Below are positions 44,401 to 57,204 of a DNA stretch of 64,000 nucleotides, in pieces. The notes beneath the pieces are model-generated. The model did not search any database, had not been told where the DNA came from, and saw only the letters and a list, made by a program, of their open reading frames with translations. Origin of the DNA: Polytrichum commune (lineage: Eukaryota > Streptophyta > Polytrichopsida > Polytrichales > Polytrichaceae); contig OX485806.1 of the NCBI GenBank assembly GCA_950295325.1, positions 20,336,001-20,400,000 on the forward strand, written 5' to 3'. The translations under genes and the position numbers were made by a program. Each line of letters starts with the position of its first letter. Position 1 is the stretch's first letter.

Positions 44401-46031
44401 ATAGATGGGATTTTAGTTCCCAACATGTGACTCCTACTACTACTTTTTTTTTATCTTAAAGGCTTTCATACCTTTTTTCAAAGAGTTAAATATTTGGCCT
44501 TCTTTGACGGCCAATTTAGCATTAAATTCGCAAGCTGGCAAAATATAACCAACCTCCAAACAAATGGTTGTAACTTATTCTATTTCCCAACAAGTGTGAA
44601 GGAAACAACATGAACGAATACTTTCGAAATATGCACTAAGGACATATTTGTCAAGACAGCCTGGATGTAAATTTGTGTGTTTGTCCATAACGACCTCATT
44701 TAAATGACACTATTTAGTGGCATTCGTATCTTACTTGATGTGGTCCATATATTTACTCAAAGTTGTAAATTAACATGAATAATTGAAAGTTGACATGATC
44801 CACACTAATAGGAGGAGACTCGTAAAGTTTCCACTTGTAGCCGCGTTCCTTGTATCAGTTAACAAACTTACAAATGTGAGGAGGAATTGAGCTAAAGTGA
44901 GAAATAAGACTTCAAAGATCCTCTTCAGGCCGATAAATGGTAACTAAATGTGTGCATCCTAAAGTTTGCAAATCCAACCTAGACCCATAACAATGCTAAG
45001 CGCGCAGTTAGATGATGGACCCTTTCCAAAGAAAGAGGTTGCAACTAAAAAACTACGAATTGATAAGTGTTTGTTGAAAACTCCACAATACATAGCATGA
45101 GTGCTTGCAAATCCAAGAATGAATGGGGATTCATTTTAATATGATACATGGTCCAACAAATTGTAGCCAATGAGCTGAGTAATGTCATGTCAAGGCTTGT
45201 TGAGTGTATTTTTTTTAATTTTTTTTGAGTGTCACTCTTGTTCCCACAATTATCATTATATATTCAATTGTAATTATCAAAGCTCCAACTTGTTCTACAA
45301 TACTCCAACATATTGCATTCTCACCCATAACATTTGACCAAATCCTCGATGAGAATGCCCGTCTCTAGGTTAGTATGACGATGTCAAGGGTAAGTTTACA
45401 TTAGGGTCCGAGTCCAAGAAACTTGGGATCGAAAACACCTCGGAATGGACCTTACTTGCGGACTCAAGGTTGAACCCAAGCTTGAAAATTGATTTCTCAA
45501 ATTAGTAGGAGGTAATTTCTTGAGTGGGGACTAATGAGACTTGGCAGAAAAGTGGTGCCACATCATCAACACTTTGTTTTTCAGACCTTAATCCATACCC
45601 TAGCATAGACTCCTTGGGTCCAAAGTTGTACTTCTATCCAATTAGATCACTCGAATATGGCGTTTCTTTGGTCGTAGGCCCTAGTGTATACCCATGTTGA
45701 ACTTGTGTCATCCCCTTTTGAATACCATTCGGGTATCCATAACGAAGATTTCCCGATTCCAAAATATTGGTAGGGGGTATGGGTAAATTAGGACATTGTT
45801 TTCGATTTAGATGCATCTATATACCACGCAAGAACCTACACACCTACTGAGTAAAATTGCTCTTCGAATATCCATAATGGTGTCAACCCAAACAACAACA
45901 TGGATATACAAAGACTCTCTCACATGTCAAGAGACCCACCAAATACCAAGAGTTGGTTTGGTCGGTATCACAATTTGGACACCCACACGTAAGTTCTTTG
46001 ATGACCGATTATCGACCCCATACAGCCTTCG
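44401..46031. other. Intergenic DNA, no gene recognised
   Basis: AT-rich to about 45600, then mixed. A 117-codon frame at 45811-46164 runs into the foldback and has no domain. Nothing is supported. Confidence 0.5.
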
Positions 46032-46463
46032 ATCAGGGACAACCGGCCGTTGGTTCCAGATGGACCGGTCGAGGTCGAGAAATCACCGGTTGAAGTTCAT
46101 CAAGACTGCAGGAAAATGGCCGATCGCGTTAGAGGAATCTATAGAAGAATATACCCCGGTTTAGTAAAGGAAAACCGGAGGACGCCAACATGTCACCGGT
46201 TCGCCTTGCAAACACATGGATCTCCACCGGTTATGCCCAAAAATCTCCCCGAGATTTTTGGGCATAGCCGGTCGAGATCCTCGTGATTCTAAATCAAACC
46301 GGTGACATGTCGACATCCTCCGGTTTTCCTTTACTAAACCGGGGTATATTCTTCCATAGATTCCTCTAACACGATCGGTCATTCTCCTGCAGTCTCGATG
46401 AACTCCAACCGGTGATTTCTCGACCTCGACCGGTCCATCTGGAACCAACGGCCGGTTGTCCCC
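46032..46463. repeat. Long foldback: 215-bp arms with a 3-base loop
   Basis: The arms 46032-46247 and 46251-46463 are inverted copies, roughly 88-90% identical by eye. They meet at GCCCAAAAATCTC-CCC-GAGATTTTTGGGC (46235-46263). Each arm read outwards encodes a similar frame (VPDGPVEVEKSPV ... PGLVKENRR), a result of the inversion. A single-arm relative occurs at 60185-60410. Transcribed from either strand it would form a near-perfect hairpin RNA that Dicer-like enzymes could cut. A foldback transposon is the alternative. Confidence 0.9.
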
Positions 46464-47059
46464 GACCATTGTCCCTGCTCACTGCATACATACATCCCAC
46501 CTTGTATGTAGTACTGGCCCAACACCCGCTTTTAAGTAAAGTAGGGAAACGGGCCCGCAGAAGAGGTCGGTCGAAGGGGCACGAAACAAGTCAAATACTA
46601 AGGTATATATATATACATACTTACGTATGTTGTGAACCTGGCCTGGTGCACTGGCTGGCTGGGCTGGGCTGGCTCCTGGATCGATCAGGCCAGGCCAGGG
46701 CCAGGGCCAGGCTTGCGTTCCGTTCCCTTCCGTTCCCTTGCCTTCCCAAAGCCCAGCTACCAGCCCCGGCCTGCCAATGAACAGTCCAGTCCTTGGGCTC
46801 ATGGGCCTCACATGTGTTTCTTGTACCACTAAGCTTAGTGGTACGTACATCACCCTCTCAAGCCCTCCTTCATCGTATGGGCTCCCCCACCCCCTGCACA
46901 GATATTGCGGAATAACACTCAGATCGGCTGACCACTTCTGCTCCCTCGGGTTCGTGGGGGGTGTGGTTTGTTTGGTGCGGGTTTCATGTTCCCCAACTTC
47001 ACCTGATTCCATTTACCACCCACATGAAATGACAAAGGAGGGGAAAAAAGAAAAGAAAA
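46464..47059. other. GC-rich segment with GGCTGG/CCAGGG simple repeats
   Basis: 46645-46740 contains runs of GGCTGGGCT, CCAGGGCCAGGG and CCGTTCCCTT. Frames of 100-177 codons on both strands follow from the GC content and show no domain. No gene supported. Confidence 0.5.
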
Positions 47060-47400
47060 GAAAAAACTAAAACCTCGTGTGGTATTCGCAAATCTACGAT
47101 GAAACCTTTGCAAAATCTGGATTGGAAATTGGATTTTCCATGATTCGGTTATGGGTACCGGAAGTGTGTGTATGTTGATTTGTTACTTTGGTACATAGGG
47201 TCCTCTTCGTTGTGTTCATTATGGAAGGGTAGAGCAGTTCTCAATGTTTGAAGATGGAGTCCGATCTCCTCTTTCGAACATGTGTCTCTGTGATGTTTGC
47301 TCTTTGGTCCTCACCGAACCACGTACCAATCAAATGTAGGGTCCGATTGAGAGAACGAGCCACTTCAGACCCATCTGCCTTACAATCATACCTTCCAAAC
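47060..47400 (+). repeat. Dispersed repeat family R, copy
   Basis: Matches 48250-48580 over about 330 bp: GCAAATCTACGATG, GGTTATGG, ACATAGGGTCCTC, ACATGTGTCTCTGTGATGTTTGCTCTTTG-like text and TACCAATCAAATGTAGGG. Diverged, with small gaps. Confidence 0.7.
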
Positions 47401-48249
47401 CCACATGTTATTACTACCATCCCGTCCAAAGTCTAGGTGAGGAGAACGAAGGTAGACAACGCCAAAACCGTCGCTTCTAGGCTTTGAGGTTATATGTTGT
47501 TATTGGATCTGTAAACTTTATTAATTATAAATTTTCTCATTAACAATTGAAAGGGGATCCAACCGCACCAACCTAGGTCTTTATTGACTTTCCTATTTAA
47601 AAGGTTATGAGGGTTTGATATTGTATTGACAAGTCATGTGACCAAACAACATGCCTATGTGGTCGTTTCAACCAGTGTGTGATCAATTTAACATTCCCAT
47701 ATATATATATAAAACAAAATCATACATACATACATTCAACACAAACAAACAAACAGTATGTCTTAAATATGTCATGAACACAAATTGATGTGGGCTTCTG
47801 GCTCCTTTACGTTGAGTATTTGTTGGGTTGTGAGTGTTTTATAAGCTTCAAGATTACTTAATGATAATAAATAGCACTGTGGAATATTATTTATCCACTT
47901 TGTTCTATTGCACTTGAATATACATGGAAAAGAGTTAAAAACTTAAAGCCAGGTACTACCTACAGTAATTAAGAATACAAATCTAAGTTTCCATAGATCA
48001 CCACCAAGTACCGGTACCTTTAAATCCGGGGTAACGGCTGAATGGGGAGGACAGCAGGTAATATCGTGTGATACTATACTACTAACTTGGCTTCCTCACC
48101 AAAGCACATCATTAACTTAGACCGATAGATGGGTCTTAAATGGTTACTTTTTCCCAACTAGTCCACTTCTCCTAGAATATTAAAACATGTGAGTCCCTCG
48201 GACATGTGGGTGTGATGTGGTGTGTTTTTCATGTTCTACCGGTTAGATT

Positions 48250-48870
48250 AACACAACCAAACTCGTGTTGCATTAGCAAATCTACGATGGAACATATGCA
48301 AAATTCGGATTGAAAGTCAGATCTCCCCTGATTTAGTTATGGTTGTCAGAAGTGCACATGTTTGTTGATGTTCTTAATTGGATACATAGGTCCTCCCCAT
48401 TGTGTTTCATTGTTGAGTGTGGAGTAGTTATTAGAATTTGAAGGCATAGTCCAATCTTCTTTAAACATGTGTCTTTAAGATGTTTCTCTTTGATCCCTCA
48501 CTAAACCACATACCAATCAAATGTAGGGGTTTGATTGAGACAATGGGCCACTTTGGATCCATCTATCTTAGTACGAGATGATTAGCAAATCCAAATGGAG
48601 GCCGTAGCCACTTTCATGATAATATTCGGAGCTCGTATGAACATCTTAATCATCAACAAAGTGAAGATTCTTGTGCTCATTAAATGGTCACGTAAGTCCC
48701 CCAATTACGTTGACGGTTGAGCCTAGAATGGTTATCATAATTATTGAGAATGCAAATTAATGTATCTAAAACATATGTATTTTTGGTATCATTCTTGCCC
48801 CAGGGGGTGACCTCTTTCATACCACGTACAAACTAACGTGAGTGTAAGGAGGGGTATTATTTAAGGCATT
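48250..48870 (+). repeat. Dispersed repeat family R, copy
   Basis: Two consecutive sections. 48250-48580 pairs with 47060-47400, and 48570-48870 pairs with 33660-33930 and 51850-52130. It therefore shows the order of modules in the family. No coding capacity. Confidence 0.65.
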
Positions 48871-48899
48871 AGCATACATACTCATTTGGTAAGATGAAA

Positions 48900-49594
48900 G
48901 CACAGAAGTGTGAACTTAATTTCAAGATTTTACAAATCAATTTAGCAATAGGTTCTACCAATATCATTGGAATCACAATCCAAGTTCACTATAGACACAA
49001 CCAAATTCACTACATGTTGTGAACAACTTCATGATTTGGTGCCCATATTCACATCTCCACAAAATCAATTTCATGGAATGTATAGCTCTATTTCACAAAG
49101 AGCAATACATAATGTCTAAGATTCTCTTAATTGCTCCCCCCTTAATTGCTCTACCAAAATTTGATTGACCTTTCTTATCCAACCTTGCACCATGTATGTA
49201 GTGATTGTTTGTATGTCATCATTAATGTGAAGGAGTGATGTTCTTCATTGTCAAAATCATCTGGTTCATGACACATCAACTTGAGGGTAAATCCAACTTG
49301 ACTTCGAATGGCTTTTGAAACACAATTGATAGACACAGGGCATGGGAATTGAAAAGCTTCATTCAGTTAATGATAGAGAGATTCTACAACGATGTCCAGA
49401 TCTACATGAGGGCTCTTTACTAACCATTGAATGTGCTCATCTTTAACACCTCCTTTGTGTTTGAGTGCTAATTGACCATTTTCTTCAAAAGCTCTGGTTA
49501 TGCTCCTAATAGTCTCATAAGGATAATCGTAGCATTCACTTGTATCATCATAAGATAAGCTTTCATTAAAGTGAAATGTATGATTTGTGAGCAA
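48900..49594 (-). pseudogene. Tc1/IS630-like transposase N-terminal relic
   Basis: On the minus strand: YPYETIRSITRAFEENGQLA, LKHKGGVKDEHIQWLVKSPH, DLDIVVESLYH and, after a stop, PVSINCVSKAIRSQVGFTLK. The order helix-turn-helix, K-GG, then L-V-P...L-IV-L and VS--VSKAI-S-GFTLK matches the DNA-binding region of Tc1/mariner and IS630-type transposases. Beyond about 49200 the frame degrades, and the DDE/D core is not readable. A plain DNA-transposon relic. Confidence 0.45.
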
Positions 49595-49599
49595 AGTGC

Positions 49600-51639
49600 A
49601 TCATCTATGCGGTTATATATACGCGGGTGACTAGACATAGCTATAGTAGGCCCCTACAAATTTAATGATTGTGTAGGAGACAACTTGAGTGATATAGACC
49701 AAAAGTAACTATGTGATTGTAAAGGAACTAGGAAAGTCACAATTTATGGTCACTTACAGTAGGCCCCCGCAAATTCTATTATCATCTAAGAGACGACTTG
49801 AGTAAACTGATTAAATCGCAAAGTGATCATATTGAATAAATTAGATTCATAGATTGTACACAGTCATATAATTTGTTGATTTAGTCAACCAAAGTTAGTT
49901 GATTTATTCATATTGGTTTATTCACTCTAGACGACTCAAGTGATTTGAATGAATCATGAGTTCTATGATTATCCACAACATGTGAATCTGAAAAAACCTT
50001 TGCAAATTTGAATGAAATCTATGTATTAGAGTTTGTGAACTCAAAGAATGTGGAGAGAAAATAGAACATACATTACTATCAGTTTCTGTTGAGTCATGCA
50101 AAAGAGGCCTTGAGGCAGGTAACCATTACGAAACCTCGTAAGAGAACCCAAGCGTGCTAAAGAAGTGTATCACTGCTCAAGAACTAGAGAACCGTATCAC
50201 TACTAGAGAACTAGAAAGTTGTATGTGGGCACACAAATTTGCTTCCAAATCGGTTCTACTCTTAAACCTAGTACAAAGGTTCTCACCAACAACCAGATGT
50301 TGAGAAACAAGAAGTCAAAGAATGCGAAATGAGAAGATGAGAAATTGAGAAGTTGAGAATACAATACCTGCTTGGTTTGGAAGATTTAAGAAATTGGTTT
50401 GGAAGATTCATGAAGTTGCTAGAGGTAAAGGTCCACTATCATGAAATTGAGGTGTGCCACATGTCAAGTTGGTATAAAAGAATCATGAATTCTTTTAGAA
50501 GGTTCATGAAATTGGTAAAATACTTTGGTAACATGAGTTGGAAGGTTCATGAAGTAGCTTGGAACCTTCATGAAATTTACTTTGCACTTTTGTGAAGTCA
50601 TCTTACCAAAGGAGGAGTAGTATACAAAAGGGAGAGGTATTATTTTTCTCCAGTGTGTACATTTAAAAAGGTCATTAAGAATTTTGAAGTAAAGATAGAT
50701 GTACAAGTGGGGCCCTCAGGTTTAGAGAAAAGACTGCCAATAGATGTGTAACTTTCACCTAATTTATGTTTTCATCCATTATTGTCATATGGTACCATGT
50801 TCACTCTTGTTATGATTTGCATTTGGGTTCTAGGTTTTTTATAAATTGGAGGCGATTGGAGTGCTCATGGGCTCCCTTGAGTTGTTCTCTCCGGATTGTG
50901 GCTAAGTAATTATGCTCTTGTCTTTGTTTCTTTGATGTAGTTGTCAAGTTACATGCTATGGATGAGATAATGTTCAATGACCTTCTGATTAAAGAGTCAA
51001 AGTGGATTATAAATGTAATAAATGCATATACTTGGATGGTTGAAAATTTGTGGTGTAGATTTGTACCCCTCATTTACCCCTCATGAGTAGACTGGTAAAT
51101 TTGTAGGTGAAAAAGCAGTGATTTATATGATAGCATGTACATGCTTATTTTAAAATGAAAGGACTCCAAAATTTGCATCAGAAACCCCAAATTAGTTTAG
51201 TAGAGTCTAGCTAGATTGAATCAGCCCTCAACATTATAACAAACTTATTTTTATCATAGCCGATGGATGAGTTCACATAGATGCCACGAATCCCAAGCCG
51301 GGGTTAGCAAGTTAAGTAGTTGGTGAGGTGGAGGTTTGGGTGCGATGATTTGATAATACTTATACAAAGCTATGGATGATGAAAAACAAGAGAAGAGAAC
51401 ATAGCAAGACAAGAGAATTTGTAAGCTAAAGACCTGCAGGCAATCATGGTAGGCTAAGCTACAAATGTCACCCAAGTAGGAACCCAAAGAAAGAATAGCC
51501 TTAAGTCTATTAGCCTAGGATCAAGAGAACACAAAAGTTACATAAGCTAAACACACGCATATGTAAGTACATGAGTACCAATATTGTGTGGGAATCTAGG
51601 ATCACGCCAACCCAGATATTAATACCGTACTTCAATTTC
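49600..51639. other. Intergenic DNA, no gene recognised
   Basis: AT-rich. 50350-50600 has repeated short phrases (GGAAGATTCATGAA, AAGGTTCATGAA, GGAACCTTCATGAA) that read as a local degenerate repeat. No gene supported. Confidence 0.5.
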
Positions 51640-52170
51640 ATCATAACACTTGTCTTTTGGTGTCCATTTTTTAAAACTAATTATGCCATATGCTCCTCAA
51701 ATGTAGGCGTCTAAATAAAATGAGTGCCCATGTAAGGCCCTCCATAAACTTCACATGAAAAAAATAGATTCCACCCAAAGGTAAATGGCTCCTAAATGGT
51801 TACTATTCTGACTAGCTCACTTCTCCTACGATGTATAACACACTATTAGTACAAGATGGTTAGCAAATCCAAGACAAAGCCATAGTCACGTATTTCTTAA
51901 TTTTTGGAGTTGCATATGAATATCTTATTTATTATCAAAGCAATGATTCTTGTCCTCGTTAAATGATCATATAGGTCTCCTTCATTATATGGACTTTTGA
52001 ACCTAGAATGGTTAACATATACTAGGCACACAGTTCAAGCTCTTTCAAACACATGATGTCCATTCTTGAAGCCACACCCAACCACATACCACTCAAATAT
52101 GGGTGTCCACTTAAGATAAGTAACCGAATTAGGCACATCTACCTTAGTACCCGCACAAAATCCTTTCCAT
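51640..52170 (+). repeat. Dispersed repeat family R, copy
   Basis: Shares CTATTAGTACAAGATGGTTAG, GATTCTTGTCCTCGTTAAAT, ATAGGTCTCC and CCACATACCACTCAAATATGG-type phrases with 48570-48870 and 47060-47400. Diverged. Confidence 0.6.
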
Positions 52171-52299
52171 GGCATGAGTGAAAGAGTACATACTTACGTA
52201 CCTTGAAAAGCCACCCACTCATGCACAAAAGCCATCAGTTAATAATTCGAGCTATGCTAGTAAATGCAGATTCCACTACTTATAGGACACAATTTACAA

Positions 52300-52740
52300 C
52301 CCACTCGAACCTTTACCCAGGTAGAAGGTCAACTATCTGTACTACGATGAAATGAAAAATAATGCAATAAAATTGATTTTAGAGTCTAGGAATCCAAAAG
52401 GCTAATGGGACTGAAAGTACATCATGATGGTGTCATACCAGCTAATTCCCGAGAGTGGCAAAGTATTGCAGCCTCTGTGAGATAGAGACTAATGTTAACT
52501 TGATGATGCAATTAAGAGAGACTTGAGGCTCCCTAACCTACATTCTCAAATATTGATGGAAATTTATCTCTAGTGGGGTTGTATAAGGGACACTCCAACA
52601 CAAAGTGTGCCTTGTTTTCATCTGCATTGCAAGAGCAAAAGTGGCGTAGTCTATTATCTCTATAAATAGGGACAGTCGACCACTATCCAATTCTGATTGC
52701 AAATCTATGACTCTTCCATCGTCCATGAAGACCACAATCT
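52300..52740 (-). pseudogene. LINE-like reverse-transcriptase C-terminal tail, relic 2
   Basis: Minus-strand reading near 52645-52545 gives CSCNADENKAHFVLECPLYN followed by RDKFPSIFENV, a CxC...H....C zinc-knuckle tail of the zf-RVT kind. It is followed by ISLYLTEAAILCHSRELAG. The sequence after it (to about 52300) would be the 3' untranslated part. It aligns with 43490-43890. Truncated at both ends and carrying stops. Confidence 0.6.
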
Positions 52741-53714
52741 TAAATAGACATATATATGTGTTTTTAAAGGAAAGAAAGAAAGAATGTTGGTATTCTTGTC
52801 CCCATGTGAATACGAGCCCATAGAATGCACACTAATGTTCATTTAAACATATGTCATTAGTAGATTTTGTCAATTTGTATTGGGTCTTGTTGTTAATTGA
52901 AAGAGGATGGCAATGAATCTTAGCATGTACTTTTTGAACACCACATGAATAAGTCATAAGTTTTCACAGTGTTGATACTAGGTGTTTTCAAAATTGACCA
53001 TGTGTTCTCATGTCCAGACTAATGTTCAACTCAGCCAAGAATTAATAGGTGTTGCTTTTTGGGTAAGGGTCACAATTAGGTGTCATTATCATATCCCCCT
53101 TCTTATTTTGTTGGACCCTTGTGTCACTTAGTAGAAAACATAGTCCGAAAGTGCACTTGGACATGTCATAGGAGGTCGTGATGTTAGATTAGATGGCATC
53201 TACATTCTACTATGAATCTCTTTGACTGTAATATATATATTATGTTGTGACATAGATTGGTACAATTTCCTTTAGTCTTGTCATTTGCCAACATAGGTGT
53301 TCAAAACAATTTCGATCGCTACATGTGGGATATATATATATAATACTTCTTTTTAGCAAGAGTCGAGGAACGTAACATTCCTTACCAAACATTGTTTGTT
53401 CTCTTGTCAATCTAAGCCCTACTATGACAATCATTGTTTGAAACAAGCACACTTACTTGCCCCAAAGATCATCTTCATCCCAAATCCATATTGAGATGGA
53501 GGAGATGTTTAGAAATAGTTGAGGTGATGCTAGAATTTGGGGGTTAGGTGTTGGTCCCACTAAACTCAACCCTCCTAGCTGAAGAATGTTATGAACAATT
53601 AGGCATTGGACAAAAATATTCTTGGTGGCACTTAAGGGTTGATTTGTTGGTCCCTTATGTAAAGTATAACCATATGAAGTGACGGAACAAATTTGATGGT
53701 TGAGCTTTGCTTGC

Positions 53715-53716
<2 letters not shown>
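52741..53716. other. Intergenic DNA, no gene recognised
   Basis: AT-rich, with a short GAAA run at 52768-52785 and TA runs at 53230 and 53333. No gene supported. Confidence 0.5.

Positions 53717-53792
<76 letters not shown>
53717..53792. repeat. (AG)n microsatellite, 38 units
   Basis: An uninterrupted 76-bp AG run. Confidence 0.98.
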
Positions 53793-53793
<1 letters not shown>

Positions 53794-53829
53794 ATACCTC
53801 TCATCCATCCACCATAGAAACTAGATCCT

Positions 53830-54040
53830 CTACAACTTTGTGGCCAAATTATCTCAAATGATTTCCACTCCCCTTCGACTAGACTTATTTGGGGTCTTTA
53901 AAGCTAATTCCAATGTCAAATCAATTAAAAAAAGCATTTGGAAACATACTAGATATTTTAGGGCTTTTATGTTGGACGAATGCAAAATACACTCATATGT
54001 GATAATCTCCTCTCTCCCATACTGGGGGGCTAATTCACTT
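53830..54040 (+). repeat. Dispersed repeat family E, partial copy 3
   Basis: Matches the middle of 32941-33420 (ATCTCAAATGA, TTTGGGGTCTTTAAA, CTTTTATGTTG, TGTGATAATCTCCTCTCTCC). Confidence 0.6.
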
Positions 54041-54409
54041 ACAACTAATCTTAAGAGACATAATCCATGTAATTTCGTAAAAGAACGTTAGATATTGTCG
54101 TGGGATTTCCATAGACAACATTTGCAATCATTTTAACAGCTACACCTTTCACACCTACTACTGCCACAGTTAACCATTGGGAGCCACATGTTGCTATAAC
54201 TTTCTACTAAGAGCATCGTTTTTCGCCAAGTAAGTTAAGTTACATTCCTCGATCTACATACCATCTAATCATTATAATCGGACTAAAAATTATAATCGGA
54301 CTAAAAATTTATAAACTGAATACAAATTGGTAATAAACAACTGTAGCAACACATAAAGCCCAAACAGTAAATCACAATCATAGGTGTAAAAGGTGTGAGG
54401 CACTTTTGG

Positions 54410-54610
54410 TTTCCTAACACCTACCGAGGGGGTGATAGTAAAAATTGACCCCCTTTTAACCGATCGCTCATTCATCCCAATTCAACCTCACTGGATGAAA
54501 CGAAAGCCTTTGACCGTTATCTTAAAAAACAGATCAGACCAAAAGCAGTAGTCCCCCAGTATGTACAATAATAATCAACGTTTTCACCCTTCCCTCCCCA
54601 TAGGTGGTTG
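54410..54610 (-). mobile_element. MITE family G, copy 1
   Basis: The end TTTCCTAACACCTACCGAGG and the other end (minus strand) CCACCTATGGGGAGGGAAGG flank an interior matching 63535-63723 in reverse (GGGTGAAAAC.TTGATTA.TATTGT). About 200 bp, no coding capacity. Confidence 0.6.
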
Positions 54611-54775
54611 GCCCTTCTCCGCCTCGGTAAGGTAGAAATACCATAACCCGTTAACCACCCTGTAGCCGTGCACTAGACCGCTGTCATAATGGTGAAGTGC
54701 CATTTCTAAAACGGATCATGGCTCGGCGGCAACTTCAACGCGTGTACACTTAATGTAGCCAATGGGAGTACACTT

Positions 54776-55719
54776 AATGTACTCACGAGGTAACCGATTT
54801 AGGCGATGTTCTGTATGGAAATGCGGATTACCGTGCTCGGTGTAGGGAGAATCCAATGAACGAGTAGGGGGGTTGGACAAACTTCCCACTTTGAAAAATT
54901 GTAGCATTTTTTTTCGTATAGGGCAGAAAAACACGAAACAACTTGCATTCTTCACGAATCCTTGTCGTCTGTGTTGGAAAATTGTGTCATGATTGTCAGA
55001 CCAGATGTTCAATGTGAATCACCTCACTTTCACGGGTTATGGTGTTTCTACCTTAGGTGTTGTGAACATTCACCCCTCTCTCTCCCTCTTAATGTACTCA
55101 CGAGGTAACCGATTTAGGCGATGTTCTGTATGGAAATGCGGATTACCGTGCTCGGTGTAGGGAGAATCCAATGAACGAGTAGGGGGGTTGGACAAACTTC
55201 CCACTTTGAAAAATCGTAGCATTTTTTTTCGTATAGGGTAGAAAAACACGAAACAACTTGCATTCTTCACGAATCCTTGTCGTCTGTGTTGGAAAATTGT
55301 GTCATGATTGTCAGACCAGATGTTCAATGTGAATCACCTCACTTTCACGGGTTATGGTGTTTCTACCTTAGGTGTTGTGAACATTCACCCCTCTCTCTCC
55401 CTCTTAATGTACTCACGAGGTAACCGATTTAGGCGATGTTTTGTATGGAAATGCGGATTACCGTGCTCGGTGTAGGGAGAATCCAATGAACGAGTAGGGG
55501 GGTTGGACAAACTTCCCACTTTGAAAAATTGCAGCATTTTTTTCGTATAGGGCAGAAAAACACGAAACAACTTGCATTCTTCACGAATCCTTGTCGTCTG
55601 TGTTGGAAAATTGTGTCATGATTGTCAGACCAGATGTTCAATGTGAATCACCTCATTTTCACGGGTTATGGTGTTTCTACCTTACGTGTTGTGAACATTC
55701 ACCCCTCTCTCTCTCTCTT
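54776..55719. repeat. 315-bp tandem repeat, three units
   Basis: The units start at 54776, 55091 and 55406 and differ by only a handful of bases. Each begins AATGTACTCACGAGG and ends in a CT-rich tract (CCCCTCTCTCTCCCTCTT). The minus strand is open for 70-98 codons in each unit with the same start (MNIWSDNHDTIFQHRRQGF). 315 is a multiple of three, but stops between the units prevent one long frame. Either a young local satellite or a triplicated exon of something unknown. Confidence 0.95.
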
Positions 55720-56694
55720 TCTCTCTATCCATGAGGGTAGAGTGTAAGGTAATGGAGACTGGTCATATGGTGACGTACGTACGGGGGCGGGAGCATTCAT
55801 CGGACACACTATGATAAAGGCGGCCTCACCGTTCCTTTTCCCTCTCCCTCTGACACCCCTGCACCCCATTTTAAAGGCCATGAATTCTGAACAAGGTTGG
55901 AGACTGGGGTTGGGGGGTCGGAGTCAGAACGGAAACAAGAGAGAGAGAGAAAGAGCGAGAGAATATTATTAGTTTTTGTTGTTGCAAATGATGCCTGAAC
56001 GAGTAGAAGTACTGACAAGCCTTCAAGGAGGCAGGGGGTGTGAGTGAATGATGGGTCGTCGTTACTAGGCTGTGTTGTGAGGGGTTGTTTAAGTTACACC
56101 TTGGGACAACCGTGAAGTCGTCCCAAGGCCCTGTAAAATCTATGATTGGTTGTTGAACTTGTTCCGGGACCAGTTTGGTTTACACCAAGGAACATGAATG
56201 TGAGAGTGATTATGGAGTATGAGGTTTAGAAAAGACACGTATTTTAAGGCACGCGTTGTTTGTTGGCATGGTCCAACGTTTTTTTTTTTTGGATGCGGTG
56301 GGAGAGGTAAAGAGGTGGTCTAATAGAAAAAGGCAAGGGCCCGTGGCAGAGGAATATTATTATTAAAAAAAAGTTTGATGAAATTATTACTGGGGAAGAG
56401 AGGATGACAACAAGAGAAGACAAAAGAATGGTTGAATTTATTTTATTTTTTATTTTTCCCCAAAACTGTCCTTTTTGAACATGTATTAAAGAAATCAGCA
56501 CATTCACTTTTTGGTGCATGGTCATTCCTCTTGGTCCACATCCAGTTTACACCTAGTGAGGGGCCCATAGGCTTTGTAAATTGGTTTTTAAGGAGATTGG
56601 ACCATGAAAGTTGGACCATCAAGTCGGACCGTGGAAAAAGGCCATCTTCGGTGGTCCGACTTCATGGTCTATGATGTAAACCGGCCCTAACTTA
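55720..56694. other. Intergenic DNA with small inverted motifs
   Basis: 56555-56690 contains a partly palindromic block (GGACCATGAA/TTCATGGTC and GGTCCGACTT/AAGTCGGACC) that may be another small TIR element abutting family C copy 2. No gene supported. Confidence 0.45.
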
Positions 56695-57204
56695 GGGCCA
56701 CTTCACACATGAGCCAAGAGCTATGACCATGAAATTGTGAGAGCCCAAAGGAAAGTGTTCAGAGGTAGTCCCAAGACACTTCCAAAATCATGTAATGTGG
56801 TCATGAACCGTCAAGTGTAGTGTGAAGTCATAATATGTCACCGGGCCCCCACTCAAATGCTATTTCAATGAATTTTTAATTATTTATGTGGGGTCCTCAC
56901 TTATGATAAAAAAAAAATATTAAAGCAACGGTTGTGAGATTTCGGAGTGCCATGGTCACTTGATTTTATGTTAGGCCTACCTTGAAAAGGTGGGATTTGA
57001 AATAGCCCAGGTGACCATGAAACATGATCCATTTGATGCCATGTATGAATCCATGTAGACTTTATATCCATCTTGCATTCACTTACTCCACTGGTCCCTC
57101 GAGCATATTGTGAAGCGAACTTGGACCGGCTCCGCCTTTTCCACCCATGAGAGTGCTTGAAGTGCAATAGTCATGGGCCCTCAATCTTGTGTGTGAAGTG
57201 GCCC
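56695..57204. mobile_element. Non-autonomous TIR element family C, copy 2 (510 bp)
   Basis: Same termini and interior as 39326-39824 (GGGCCACTTCACACATGAG at the left, inverted GGGCCACTTCACACACAAG at the right). No coding capacity. Confidence 0.75.

Noticed and set aside
46050-46469. Two protein genes with similar products on opposite strands
   Set aside because: They are the two arms of one inverted repeat, so the similarity is explained by the foldback. No domain is recognised.
46412-47070. Several overlapping frames of 100-177 codons in the GC-rich stretch
   Set aside because: GC-rich simple repeats lower the stop-codon frequency on all frames. No domain and low-complexity composition.
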